Of a DNA stretch of 64,000 bases, positions 52,488-60,793 are shown in pieces (position 1 is the first letter of the stretch; each line of letters starts with the position of its first letter). Source of the DNA: Winogradskya consettensis (GTDB lineage: Bacteria > Actinomycetota > Actinomycetes > Mycobacteriales > Micromonosporaceae); assembly GCF_018332715.1 (NCBI RefSeq), contig NZ_BOQP01000043.1, positions 62,001 to 126,000 on the forward strand, written 5' to 3'. The notes under the pieces are model-generated. The model had not been told where the DNA came from. It made no database searches and saw only the letters and a list, made by a program, of their open reading frames with translations. The translations under genes and the position numbers were made by a program.

Positions 52488-52784
52488 ATGAACCCCTTCC
52501 AGGCGGGTACGCGATTCCGCGCCGAACTATGCCGCGGCGCCGGATTCGCGGCCGGGTTCGACGTGCCCGACGACGTGCTGACCCAGCTCGGCGGCGGGCG
52601 GCCGCGGGTTGTGGCCACGGTCAACGGGCACCGCTTCCGCGGCACGATCCTCCGCACCCCTCGCGGAAACTGGCTCGGTGTCAGCCCCTGGCACCGAGCC
52701 GCCGCGCGGATCACCGCAGCCCGGCACTATGACATCGACGTCGAACCGGACATCGCCCGCCAGAGCGCAATGCTGTCGTCGTAG
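52488..52784 (+). CDS. DUF1905-family small protein
   Basis: 98-aa beta-barrel-like protein: FRAELCRGAGFAAGFDVPDDVLTQLGGG, VVATVNGHRFRGTILRTPRGNWLGVS, then a helical end. The pattern fits DUF1905, of unknown function. Start ATG 52488; the ribosome site is weak. Between it and the divergent RpiR gene lie 202 nt that contain the shared upstream element. Confidence 0.8.
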   Translation: MNPFQAGTRFRAELCRGAGFAAGFDVPDDVLTQLGGGRPRVVATVNGHRFRGTILRTPRGNWLGVSPWHRAAARITAARHYDIDVEPDIARQSAMLSS

Positions 52785-52788
52785 AGCT

Positions 52789-53526
52789 TCACCACGGCGC
52801 GATGCTGCCGTCGTAGGAGAAGAAGCCGCCGGTCGGGCCGTCCTTGTCGAGCAGGGCGAGCCGCACAGCTTCAGCGGCAGCCTCCGCGGGATCGCCGATT
52901 CCCGCGGCCGCCCGCGCCTCGGGGCTCATGCCGGCCATCGCGGGAACCAGGTTCGTGGCACGCAACCCCGGGGCCAGGGCATTGACCTTGAAGCCGGCGC
53001 CGGCCAGATCCTGGGCGTAGAAGACCGTGAGCGCGTTCAATGCCGTCTTCGACGAACGGTAGGCCGCGGCGTAGCTGCCCCGCCGATGGTCGAACTGCGG
53101 GTTGGGCCCGGTGCTCCACCCCAGCGATGCGGTGCCGCTGGAGATGTTGACGATGCGCGGGCCGGCGGAGCGGCGCAGCGCCGGCAGGAACGCGTTCGTC
53201 ACCGCAACAACACCGAAGACATTTGTTTCGTACGCCAACCGCATCGCACCGAGGTCGATCTCGCTGACGGGCGCGCCGCCGTTGTTGATGCCCGCGTTGT
53301 TGACGAGCACGTCGAGCTCGGTGACCTGCGCAGCGGCGGCCGCGATCGACTGCTCGTCGGTCACGTCGAGCACGAGCAGCCGCGCGTCACCGCCGAGCTC
53401 GTCGACGGCGGCCCGACCCCGTGCCGCGTCGCGGGCGCCGACGTGGACCGTGTGACCGGCGGCCAGCAGCTGACGGGCGATCTCCTTGCCGATGCCACTG
53501 TTGGCGCCGGTGACCAGTGCGTACAT
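52789..53526 (-). CDS. Short-chain dehydrogenase/reductase
   Basis: 245-aa NAD(P)-dependent oxidoreductase. Cofactor motif TGANSGIG (about 6-13), NNAG, catalytic Ser in NISSG and YRSSK (Tyr and Lys present). Start ATG 53526 with GAGGAGG 5 nt upstream. It is divergent from a TetR gene and its promoter region carries two matching operators, so it is probably induced by the TetR ligand. The substrate is unknown. Confidence 0.93.
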   Translation of the reverse strand: MYALVTGANSGIGKEIARQLLAAGHTVHVGARDAARGRAAVDELGGDARLLVLDVTDEQSIAAAAAQVTELDVLVNNAGINNGGAPVSEIDLGAMRLAYETNVFGVVAVTNAFLPALRRSAGPRIVNISSGTASLGWSTGPNPQFDHRRGSYAAAYRSSKTALNALTVFYAQDLAGAGFKVNALAPGLRATNLVPAMAGMSPEARAAAGIGDPAEAAAEAVRLALLDKDGPTGGFFSYDGSIAPW

Positions 53527-53542
53527 GACTGCCTCCTCAAAT

Positions 53543-53560
53543 TCCAACGCATCCGTTGGA
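53543..53560. promoter_or_regulatory. TetR-type operator 1 (SDR side)
   Basis: TCCAACG-CATC-CGTTGGA, perfect 7-bp arms with a 4-nt centre, 17 bp before the SDR start. It matches the second site at 53591-53608. Confidence 0.75.
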
Positions 53561-53590
53561 GTTTCCACGATAGGAGGCCGCCGACCGAAC

Positions 53591-53608
53591 TGCAACGATG
53601 GCGTTGGA
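53591..53608. promoter_or_regulatory. TetR-type operator 2 (regulator side)
   Basis: TGCAACG-ATGG-CGTTGGA, the same 18-bp layout with one arm mismatch, 18 bp before the TetR start. Confidence 0.7.
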
Positions 53609-53626
53609 ATTGGTTACCGTGGGCGT

Positions 53627-54238
53627 ATGGCGTGGGACACCGAAGGAACGCGGCGACGGCTCAGGGAGGCCGCGACGGCCGAGTTCGCCGAGCGCGGGCT
53701 CGACGGCACGACGATGACCCGCATCGCCACCCGCGCGGGGATCAACAAGGAGCGGCTCTACAGCTACTACGGCGACAAGAATGCGCTGTGGGCCGTGGTC
53801 CTCACCGACGAGCTGGACAAGCTGGCCTCCGCCGTCGCCCTGACCGGCGCGGGCCTCGACGACATCGGCGACTTCGCCGGCGCCACCTACGATTACCACG
53901 CCGCCCACCCCGAGCTCGGCCGGCTGCTGCAGTGGGAGGGCCTGACCCGCTCCCCCGCCGCAGACGCGGCCCGCCGATCCGCGCACTACCGGGAGAAGGT
54001 CGAACGCTTCGCCCAGGCCCAGCGCGACGGGCTGCTCGCCCCCGGCCTGGACCCCGGCCACCTGTGCTTCGCCCTCATCGCCCTCGCCGCGTGGTGGCAG
54101 ACCGTCCCGCAGCTCGCCGAGATGATCACCGGCGCCGGTGGTGACGACCTCGCCGAACGCGCCCGCCGCCGCGCCTTCGTGGTCGAGGCCGCCCGGCGCC
54201 TCGCCAGCCCCGGAACGGCGCCGGGAATGAGCGGCTGA
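53627..54238 (+). CDS. TetR-family regulator
   Basis: 203-aa regulator with an N-terminal helix-turn-helix (about 12-55, EFAERGLDGTTMTRIATRAGINKERLYSYYGDKNALW) and a helical ligand domain. Start ATG 53627 lies 18 bp after an operator-like palindrome. It is divergent from the SDR gene and likely represses both. Confidence 0.92.
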   Translation: MAWDTEGTRRRLREAATAEFAERGLDGTTMTRIATRAGINKERLYSYYGDKNALWAVVLTDELDKLASAVALTGAGLDDIGDFAGATYDYHAAHPELGRLLQWEGLTRSPAADAARRSAHYREKVERFAQAQRDGLLAPGLDPGHLCFALIALAAWWQTVPQLAEMITGAGGDDLAERARRRAFVVEAARRLASPGTAPGMSG

Positions 54239-54321
54239 ACCGCTCCAGTAAATGGGAACTCCCTGTTCAGTCCGGCGCCCTACGTTGGTAGCGGAGCAAG
54301 CGTTCGGAAACAGGAGAAAAA

Positions 54322-54720
54322 ATGAAGAAGCGCACGATTCTCGGCAGTGCCCTCGGTGCGGTTCTGGCGATCGCCGGAAGCATGGCGGTGATGCCGACGG
54401 CCGCCCAGGCCGCGTACACCTGCCAGAACAACGAGGTCTGCATCTTCTCGGACTACGACCTCAGGGGAACCGTGCTGGTCGTCTACAGCGGGGCGCACAA
54501 CTTCACCAGCAACTGGCATTTCTTCAACGGCCTGGCCGTCAACGACAACGCGTCGTCCATCATCAACAACACCGGCCGGGGCGTTTTCGTCAGCGAGGAC
54601 TTCGACGGAAAAGGCTATTACAACGCCACCATCAAGGCGCATTCGCAGATGAACTTCAAGGGACGGGAACAGAAGTTCGAGCTCCCGAACGATGTGATGT
54701 CGTACATCAGAGTGGGCTGA
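54322..54720 (+). CDS. Secreted peptidase-inhibitor I36/crystallin-like protein
   Basis: 132-aa exported protein: signal peptide (1-30, cutting after AAQA), then about 100 residues of beta/gamma-crystallin type (NNEVCIFSDYDLRGTVLVVYSG, NDNASSIINNTGRGVFVSEDFDGKGYY). This matches peptidase inhibitor family I36 of streptomycetes (SMI-like), which blocks metalloproteases; inhibition is inferred. Ribosome site GGAGAAAAA before ATG 54322. Its stop overlaps the convergent dehydrogenase gene by 14 nt. Confidence 0.85.
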   Translation: MKKRTILGSALGAVLAIAGSMAVMPTAAQAAYTCQNNEVCIFSDYDLRGTVLVVYSGAHNFTSNWHFFNGLAVNDNASSIINNTGRGVFVSEDFDGKGYYNATIKAHSQMNFKGREQKFELPNDVMSYIRVG

Positions 54721-55720
54721 GCAGGACCTTGAGGTGAGCGCCGCTCTCGGCGTCGGCGAACGCCGCGGCGGCGTCGTCCAGGGAGTGGACGGCCGTGACG
54801 AAGTCCTCGGCGCTCACCACGCCGGCGCGCAGCAGGGACATGGCGACGGCGTAGTCCTCGGGGAGGTAGGTCGCGCTGCCCTGGATGCGGAGCTGGCTGT
54901 CCTGGACGAGAGCGAGCGGCAGGCGTACGTCGCCCGGCGGCACGCCGACCACCATGACCGTGCCGCCCTTGTTCGCGATCGCCAGCGCCTGGAGCAGCGT
55001 CGATTCCTCGGCTACGCAGTCGAAGACGTAGTCCGCGCTTTCGCCGAGCTCTGCGCGTACTGAATCGATGGCGTCCGGAGCTGACGCGTCGACCACAGCG
55101 TCCGCACCGAAGGCCTTGGCCCTTTCTCTGCTCCGCGCCGAGCGGGCCGTCATCACCACGCGTTTCGCGCCCTGGGCCTGGGCGAGCCGGAGCGTGAGCA
55201 GGCCGATCGTGCCGGCGCCCAGGATGGCCACCGCCTTACCCTCGACCGGGCCGGCCAGGCGCAGTGCGTGCACGGGAGTGGACAGCGGCTCGATCAGCGC
55301 GGCGGTGCGGTCGTCGAAGTCCGCGGGGACCTCGTGCAGGCGGCGCGCGTCGATCGTGAAGAGGTCGGCCATGCCGCCCTGCTCGGAGCCGCAGCCGAAG
55401 AATCCCAAGTTCTCACACAGGTTCTGCCGACCCGACAGGCACTGTTTGCACGACCAGCACGGTAGGTCCGGTTCCACGGTCACCCGGGTGCCGGGTCGCA
55501 CACCGGTCACGTCGGGCGCGACCTGCTCGACCACGCCGACCACCTCGTGGCCGGGGGCGTACGGCGGGTGCACGTGGGGGTGCAGGCCGCGCAGGGCGTG
55601 CGTGTCGGAGCCGCAGATGCCGGAGACCGACGTGCGGACCAGCACCTCACCGGGGCCCGGCACCGGCTCCGCGGCCTGCTCGACCCGGACGGAATCCTGT
55701 TCGACGATCACCCTGCGCAT
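54707..55720 (-). CDS. Zinc-dependent alcohol dehydrogenase (MDR family)
   Basis: 337-aa medium-chain dehydrogenase. Catalytic zinc region CGSDTHA and GHEVVGVVE; structural zinc cysteines in CWSCKQCLSGRQNLC; NAD motif AILGAGTIGLLTLRLAQ. It resembles threonine/sorbitol-type dehydrogenases. Start ATG 55720 is 11 nt from the divergent acyl-CoA ligase start, so promoters must overlap the genes. Confidence 0.92.
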   Translation of the reverse strand: MRRVIVEQDSVRVEQAAEPVPGPGEVLVRTSVSGICGSDTHALRGLHPHVHPPYAPGHEVVGVVEQVAPDVTGVRPGTRVTVEPDLPCWSCKQCLSGRQNLCENLGFFGCGSEQGGMADLFTIDARRLHEVPADFDDRTAALIEPLSTPVHALRLAGPVEGKAVAILGAGTIGLLTLRLAQAQGAKRVVMTARSARSRERAKAFGADAVVDASAPDAIDSVRAELGESADYVFDCVAEESTLLQALAIANKGGTVMVVGVPPGDVRLPLALVQDSQLRIQGSATYLPEDYAVAMSLLRAGVVSAEDFVTAVHSLDDAAAAFADAESGAHLKVLLSPL

Positions 55721-55731
55721 CCCGCGAGACT

Positions 55732-57375
55732 ATGGGAAAAATCGGCGACCTGGTTCATGCTGCGAAGATGGCCTCCTACGCGAGCGGGACATCCGGCGTG
55801 GCACTGCTGGGTGAGACGATCGGCGCGAACCTAGACCGCACCGCCGCCGCGCACGGCGATCGGGAAGCACTGGTCGACGTCGCCTCCGGCCGTCGGTGGA
55901 CGTATGCGGAGTTCAACGCCGCCATCGACGAGGTCGCGCGGGGTCTGCTGGCCCGCGGCATCGCCAAGGGCGACCGGGTCGGCATCTGGGCCCCGAACTG
56001 CGCCGAATGGGTGATCGTCCAGTACGCCACGGCGAAGGCCGGCGCGATCCTGGTCAACGTCAACCCCGCCTACCGCACCCACGAGCTCGCCTACGTGGTC
56101 GAGCAGTCCGGGCTCCGCCTGCTGATCAGCGCGGTCGCGTTCAAGACCAGCGACTACCGGGCGATGATCGCCGAGATCGGCTTCGAACAGACCATTTTCA
56201 TCGGTACGCAGGACTGGTCCGCTCTCACCTCAGCGCACACCGATCTGCCGTTCCCCGAGCTCTCGTTCGACGACCCGATCAACATCCAGTACACGTCCGG
56301 GACCACAGGGTTCCCCAAGGGCGCCACGCTCTCGCACCACAACATCCTCAACAACGGCTACTTCATCGGCGAGCTGCTCGGCTACACGCCGGAGGACCGG
56401 ATCTGCATCCCGGTGCCGCTCTACCACTGCTTCGGCATGGTGATGGGCAACCTCGCGGCGACCACGCACGGCGCGACCATCGTGCTGCCGGCGCCCGGCT
56501 TCGACCCGGCGGCGTCGCTGCGCGCTGTCGCCGCGGAGAAGTGCACGTCCCTCTACGGCGTCCCGACGATGTTCATCGCCGAGCTGGGGCTGGCCGACTT
56601 CGCGGCGTACGACCTGACGTCGCTGCGTACGGGCATCATGGCCGGCTCCCCGTGCCCGGTCGAGGTGATGAAACGGGTGGTCGCGGAGATGAACATGAAC
56701 GAGGTCGCCATCTGTTACGGGATGACGGAGACCTCGCCGGTGTCCACGATGACGCGGCGGGACGACAGCCTTGCCCGGCGTACCGAGACGGTCGGCCGGG
56801 TGTTGCCGCACCTGGAGTCGAAGGTCGTGGATCCGGCGACCGGGCTGGTGGTGCCGCCCGGCGAGCCTGGTGAGCTCTGCACGCGCGGCTACTCGGTCAT
56901 GCTCGGCTACTGGAACCAGCCCGCGGCGACCGCCGAGGCGATCGATGCCGCCCGATGGATGCACACCGGCGACCTGGCCACGATGGACAGCGACGGCTAC
57001 GTGAGCATCGTCGGGCGCATCAAGGACCTGGTGATCCGGGGCGGCGAGAACATCTATCCGCGCGAGGTCGAGGAATTCCTCTATGCCCACCCGGACATAG
57101 CGGATGTGCAGGTGATCGGTGTCCCCGACGACAGGTACGGCGAGGAGCTGATGGCCTGGGTGGTGATGCGCCCGGGCGCCACGCCGTTGACCGCGGCGGC
57201 GGTGCGGGACTTCTGCACGGGCCGGCTCGCGCACTTCAAGGTGCCGCGTTACGTGCACGTGGTGGACGGCTTCCCGATGACGGTGACGGGCAAGGTCCGC
57301 AAGGTGGAGATGCGCACGCAGGCCGTGGAGATCCTCGGAGGTCAGCCCCGCAACAACGCGACGGTCGAGTCGTAG
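55732..57375 (+). CDS. Fatty-acyl-CoA synthetase (AMP-binding, FadD-like)
   Basis: 547-aa adenylate-forming ligase: YTSGTTGFPKGATLSH, CYGMTETSPVS, HTGDLATMD, and C-terminal lysine in MTVTGKVRK. Activates a carboxylic acid to acyl-CoA with ATP. ATG 55732 is used; ATG 55768 (MASYASGTSG) aligns better with the usual start of the family. Divergent from the dehydrogenase by 11 nt. Its 3' end overlaps the convergent ankyrin gene by 34 nt. Confidence 0.93.
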   Translation: MGKIGDLVHAAKMASYASGTSGVALLGETIGANLDRTAAAHGDREALVDVASGRRWTYAEFNAAIDEVARGLLARGIAKGDRVGIWAPNCAEWVIVQYATAKAGAILVNVNPAYRTHELAYVVEQSGLRLLISAVAFKTSDYRAMIAEIGFEQTIFIGTQDWSALTSAHTDLPFPELSFDDPINIQYTSGTTGFPKGATLSHHNILNNGYFIGELLGYTPEDRICIPVPLYHCFGMVMGNLAATTHGATIVLPAPGFDPAASLRAVAAEKCTSLYGVPTMFIAELGLADFAAYDLTSLRTGIMAGSPCPVEVMKRVVAEMNMNEVAICYGMTETSPVSTMTRRDDSLARRTETVGRVLPHLESKVVDPATGLVVPPGEPGELCTRGYSVMLGYWNQPAATAEAIDAARWMHTGDLATMDSDGYVSIVGRIKDLVIRGGENIYPREVEEFLYAHPDIADVQVIGVPDDRYGEELMAWVVMRPGATPLTAAAVRDFCTGRLAHFKVPRYVHVVDGFPMTVTGKVRKVEMRTQAVEILGGQPRNNATVES

Positions 57376-57725
57376 CCGCCACGTTCGGCCCATTCGAGGG
57401 CGCTCAGGGTGCCGTGCTCCTTCAGCAGCGGATCCGCGCCGGCGGCCAGCAGCTCCCGCACCGCGTCATCGTGACCCCAGCAGGCGGCGCCACACAGCGG
57501 CAGGCCCGCGTCGCACTCCTCGTTCGGTGGCGCGCCCGCCTCCAGCAGCACCCGGACGTTACCGGCGGCACCCTGGACACTGGCCCGGTACAGCGCCGTC
57601 TCACCGTCCCTGTGCACGAGCGGGTCGGCGCCGGCGCGCAACAGCGCCGCTAGTCGCTCCGGGTCATCGCAGTAGAGCGCGTCGGCCAGCTTCGCCTGCA
57701 GCTTCTTCCGCATCCGCCGATTCAC
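57342..57725 (-). CDS. Ankyrin-repeat protein
   Basis: 127-aa protein with about three ankyrin repeats: DDPERLAALLRAGADPLVHRDGETALYRA, AGNVRVLLEAGAPPNEECDAGLPLCGA, HDDAVRELLAAGADPLLKEHG. Probably a protein-binding adaptor. Start ATG 57725; the 36-bp repeat array begins 5 nt upstream. Confidence 0.88.
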   Translation of the reverse strand: MNRRMRKKLQAKLADALYCDDPERLAALLRAGADPLVHRDGETALYRASVQGAAGNVRVLLEAGAPPNEECDAGLPLCGAACWGHDDAVRELLAAGADPLLKEHGTLSALEWAERGGYDSTVALLRG

Positions 57726-57730
57726 CGGCC

Positions 57731-57874
57731 CAGTCTCCCAGCCGACGCCAGCCGTTTGATCCGGCCCGATCTCCCAGCCGACGCCAGCCGTTTGATCCGG
57801 CCCGATCTCCCAGCCGACGCCAGCCGTTTGATCCGGCCCGGTCTCCCGGCCGGCGCCGGTGGTTTGATGGGGGC
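57731..57874. repeat. 36-bp tandem repeat, four copies, in a divergent promoter region
   Basis: Copies begin at 57731, 57767, 57803 and 57839. The first three are virtually identical (core CTCCCAGCCGACGCCAGCCG, then TTTGATCCGGCC). The last is diverged and ends at the LysR ATG. The array fills the entire gap between the ankyrin and LysR genes, so both promoters must lie within repeats. Confidence 0.9.
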
Positions 57875-58786
57875 ATGGGGGACCTCGATCTGCGGCGGCT
57901 GCGGTATTTCCTGGTGCTCGCCGAGGAGCTGAACTACGGCCGGGCCGCGGATGCCCTGCGGATCGCGCAACCGGCGCTGAGCCGCTCGATCGCCGCCCTC
58001 GAACGGGAGCTCGGCGTCACGCTGTTCGAACGGTCCCGGTCGGGGACGCGCCTGGCCGCCGCGGGTGAGCTGCTGCGTGATGATGCGCGGGAGCTGCTGC
58101 ACGCGGCCGAGACGCTGCAACGGCGGGTCCGGCTCGCCGACCGGGAGGGCCGCAGCCTCCGGGTCGGTTTCATGCCCGGCCTGATCGTGACGCCGGTGGT
58201 GCGCCGGCTGGAGGAGCGGTGGCCGGGGTTGCGGGTGGACGTCCTGCGCACGTCGTGGACCGAGCAGATCGAGGCCCTGCGCGACGGCCGTTTCGACGCG
58301 AGCTTCGCCCGGCGCCCCTTCGACGACGAGGGCCTGACCGTCATCGACCTGTACGCCGAGCCACGCGTCGCCGTGCTGCCGATCGATCATCCCCGGGCCG
58401 GTGCGGGCGGGGTGCTGCTGGCCGACCTGGCCGGCGACCTGCTGCTGCAGCCGCCCGGGTTCATCCCGGAATGGCGCGGGGCGTCCGAGCCTCCCACGAC
58501 CTCGCCGACCGTGGAGGAGAAGCTGGAGCTCATCGCCGCCGGGCGCGGGATCGTCATCCTGCCCGCGTCGACCACGCGCTACTACCACCGGCCAGACGTC
58601 ACGTACGCGCGGGTGATCGATCTCGCGGACACCACGGTCTGCCTCGCGATCGAGACCCGGCGCGAGTCACCGGTGCTGCGCGATCTGGTGCGTATCGCCC
58701 GCACCGTGCCGCCCGGCAACTTTTCCGGGCAGGCCGCCGAGGGCGGGCAGGTCGCTGATGCCGATGCGGCATCAGTTGCTACCTGA
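57875..58786 (+). CDS. LysR-family transcriptional regulator
   Basis: 303 aa. N-terminal winged helix (about 5-65, LRRLRYFLVLAEELNYGRAADALRIAQPALSRSIAALERELG) and a periplasmic-binding-like sensor domain. ATG 57875 directly abuts the 36-bp repeats, with no usual ribosome site. It is followed, 66 nt on, by an SDR gene on the same strand, a possible target. Confidence 0.93.
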   Translation: MGDLDLRRLRYFLVLAEELNYGRAADALRIAQPALSRSIAALERELGVTLFERSRSGTRLAAAGELLRDDARELLHAAETLQRRVRLADREGRSLRVGFMPGLIVTPVVRRLEERWPGLRVDVLRTSWTEQIEALRDGRFDASFARRPFDDEGLTVIDLYAEPRVAVLPIDHPRAGAGGVLLADLAGDLLLQPPGFIPEWRGASEPPTTSPTVEEKLELIAAGRGIVILPASTTRYYHRPDVTYARVIDLADTTVCLAIETRRESPVLRDLVRIARTVPPGNFSGQAAEGGQVADADAASVAT

Positions 58787-58852
58787 TCGGTCTTGGACGG
58801 CGACACGGCCGCGCACGCAGGCTGGGGATGTTCCCTCCGGAAGGAAGATCCC

Positions 58853-59575
58853 ATGTCCCTCGCCCCGAACTCCCGCGTCGTCATCGTCGGTGGCACCAGC
58901 GGTATCGGCCTGGCAGTAGCCACGGCGGCCGCCGCCACCGGCGCCGACGTCGTCATCGGTTCCCGCTCGGCACAGTCCGTCGAGCGGGCACTCGCCCAGC
59001 TGCCCGGCAACACCAAGGGCCACACGGTCGACGTCACGTCCCCCGAGTCGCTGACGTCGTTCTTCGCCCGGGCCGGCGAGTTCGACCATCTCGTCTACAC
59101 CGCCGGCGACGACCTGGTCCGCATGCCGATCAGCGACTACACCCCGGACCAGGCCCAGCGGTTCTTCGACATCCGGCTCTTCCGGGCCCTCGATTCGGTA
59201 CGCGCGGCGCTGCCCACGCTCCGCACCACCGGCTCGATCACGTTGACGAGCGGCGCAGCTGCCTTCCGCGGCGGCGCGGGCATGCTGCTCGGCGCCACGG
59301 TGTCCGGCGCGATGATCTCGGCGGGGCGGTCGCTGGCCGCGGAGCTCTCACCCGTACGCGTCAATGTTGTCGCTCCTGGCGTGGTCCGCACCGCGCTCTG
59401 GGCAGGCATGCCGGAACAGGAGCAGGAAGCCCTCTTCGCCACGGCCGGGACGCACACGCTGCTCGGCCGGATCGCGGAGCTGGACGACGTAGCCAAGACC
59501 TACCTGCACCTCATGGACCAGAACTCCACCACCGGCACGGTCGTGCTCGTCGACAGCGGCAGCGTGCTGAAATAG
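58853..59575 (+). CDS. SDR-fold protein lacking the catalytic Tyr/Lys
   Basis: 240-aa Rossmann protein: GGTSGIG cofactor motif, TAGDD, LTSGAAAF, and VNVVAPGVVRT after the active site. Where classical SDRs have YxxSK, this reads GATVSGAM, so both Tyr and Lys are absent. Such members may bind NAD(P) and act as sensors or use another mechanism. ATG 58853 behind AAGGAAG. Confidence 0.85.
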   Translation: MSLAPNSRVVIVGGTSGIGLAVATAAAATGADVVIGSRSAQSVERALAQLPGNTKGHTVDVTSPESLTSFFARAGEFDHLVYTAGDDLVRMPISDYTPDQAQRFFDIRLFRALDSVRAALPTLRTTGSITLTSGAAAFRGGAGMLLGATVSGAMISAGRSLAAELSPVRVNVVAPGVVRTALWAGMPEQEQEALFATAGTHTLLGRIAELDDVAKTYLHLMDQNSTTGTVVLVDSGSVLK

Positions 59576-59603
59576 CGGCTGGGCACGATGAAGACGGTGG
59601 TGC

Positions 59604-60203
59604 ATGACCGACATCCAGACGCGGCGGGACATGGTGTGGCGGACCGCTAACGGGCCGATCGAGGCGCCGGTGGCCAAGCTCGGCGGTCAGCCGTTCTGGC
59701 TGGACGAACCGTTCTGGCCGACCTCGGCGGGCTTCGGCACCCCGATGATGTTCATCGGCCAGTTCCCGATGCCGGGCCCGCACTCGCGCCTGGCCTTTCT
59801 CTTCATGGCCGAGGACGGGTACGGCACCGGCTCGACCTACGAGCCGGAGGACGGGGACAACGCCCTGATCGTCCAGCCGGGCGGCCGCGTGCCGCCGTTC
59901 CTCACCGGCACGTCCGCGCGCACGGGTCCGACCCTGTGGCGGCGCGGGGAGTCATGGACAGACCGCGTTCCCGTCGAGCTGCGCATAGACACCGTCCCGC
60001 CGGGTGGAGGCGACAGCTACTTCGGCGGCGAACCGCACTTCTGGCAGCCGTCGACACGACCCCTCGGACGCTTCTTCTTCCAGCTCGACGGGGCTGACGG
60101 GGCGCCGGACGAGGCGTACGCCCTGAATTTCGGTGGTGGCACCGGCTTCGCGTTCCTGAGCGACGACGGGCTCGAGGGCCGGTTCTGCTGGGATTGCGTC
60201 TAG
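59604..60203 (+). CDS. DUF1963 (YwqG-like) protein
   Basis: 199-aa protein with the DUF1963 pattern: APVAKLGGQPFWLDEPFWP, MMFIGQF, and a final strand-rich section (FFFQLDG, GFAFLSDDGLEGRFCWDC). Function is unknown; it is often found as a single gene in actinobacteria. Start ATG 59604. Confidence 0.8.
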   Translation: MTDIQTRRDMVWRTANGPIEAPVAKLGGQPFWLDEPFWPTSAGFGTPMMFIGQFPMPGPHSRLAFLFMAEDGYGTGSTYEPEDGDNALIVQPGGRVPPFLTGTSARTGPTLWRRGESWTDRVPVELRIDTVPPGGGDSYFGGEPHFWQPSTRPLGRFFFQLDGADGAPDEAYALNFGGGTGFAFLSDDGLEGRFCWDCV

Positions 60204-60207
60204 TATT

Positions 60208-60225
60208 TTGCCGAACGTTCGGTAA
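60208..60225. promoter_or_regulatory. Operator-like palindrome before a TetR gene
   Basis: CCGAACGTTCGG (60211-60222), extended to an almost symmetric TTTGCCGAACGTTCGGTAAA, 12 bp before the start of the TetR gene. A likely autoregulatory site. Confidence 0.65.
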
Positions 60226-60234
60226 AGTATTCGC

Positions 60235-60792
60235 ATGGGCCGTACCTCGAGCGTCGACGACCACGCGATCCACACCCGGCTGGCCGCGGTGTTCCGGACC
60301 AGCGGCTACGCGGGCGCGTCGCTGTCCGCACTGTCGGAAGCGGTGGGACTGCAACGGGCGAGCCTCTATCACCGCTTTCCCGACGGGAAACCGGGCATGG
60401 CGACAGCCGTCCTCACCAGCCTGGAGGCTGACCTCGCCGCAACCCTCGAGCCGCTCGTGTCGGAGCCCGACGTCGCCGCCGGTGTCGCGGAGATGGCCCG
60501 GCGGCTCGCGATCGGCTACCGCGACGGCCGCATGTCCTGCGTGCTGGACACGATGACCCTGATGGGCGCGCCCGACGACATCAAGGCCCACGCCGCCCGG
60601 CTCGCCCGGACCTGGCTCCAGGCCATGACCGCCGCGGCAGTCCGGGCGGGGGCCACCGAATCCGACGCGGCCGGCCGGGCGCGCGCGGCGCTCGTACGCA
60701 TCGAGGGCGCCCTGGTTGTGGCCCGCGTCCTCGATGATCCGTCCGTTTTCGCGCAGACCCTCGCCGAGCTGCCCGACCTGCTGGGAGCCTGA
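60235..60792 (+). CDS. TetR-family regulator
   Basis: 185 aa with helix-turn-helix about 15-55 (FRTSGYAGASLSALSEAVGLQRASLYHRFPDGK) and a helical ligand domain of the LfrR/YxaF type. Start ATG 60235. Its stop is 1 nt before the ATG of the flavin-binding gene, so they form an operon and share the operator upstream. Confidence 0.92.
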   Translation: MGRTSSVDDHAIHTRLAAVFRTSGYAGASLSALSEAVGLQRASLYHRFPDGKPGMATAVLTSLEADLAATLEPLVSEPDVAAGVAEMARRLAIGYRDGRMSCVLDTMTLMGAPDDIKAHAARLARTWLQAMTAAAVRAGATESDAAGRARAALVRIEGALVVARVLDDPSVFAQTLAELPDLLGA

Positions 60793-60793
60793 C

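Noticed and set aside
57731..57874. 36-bp repeats as a CRISPR array
   Set aside because: The units are directly adjacent with no spacers and no cas genes are in the window.
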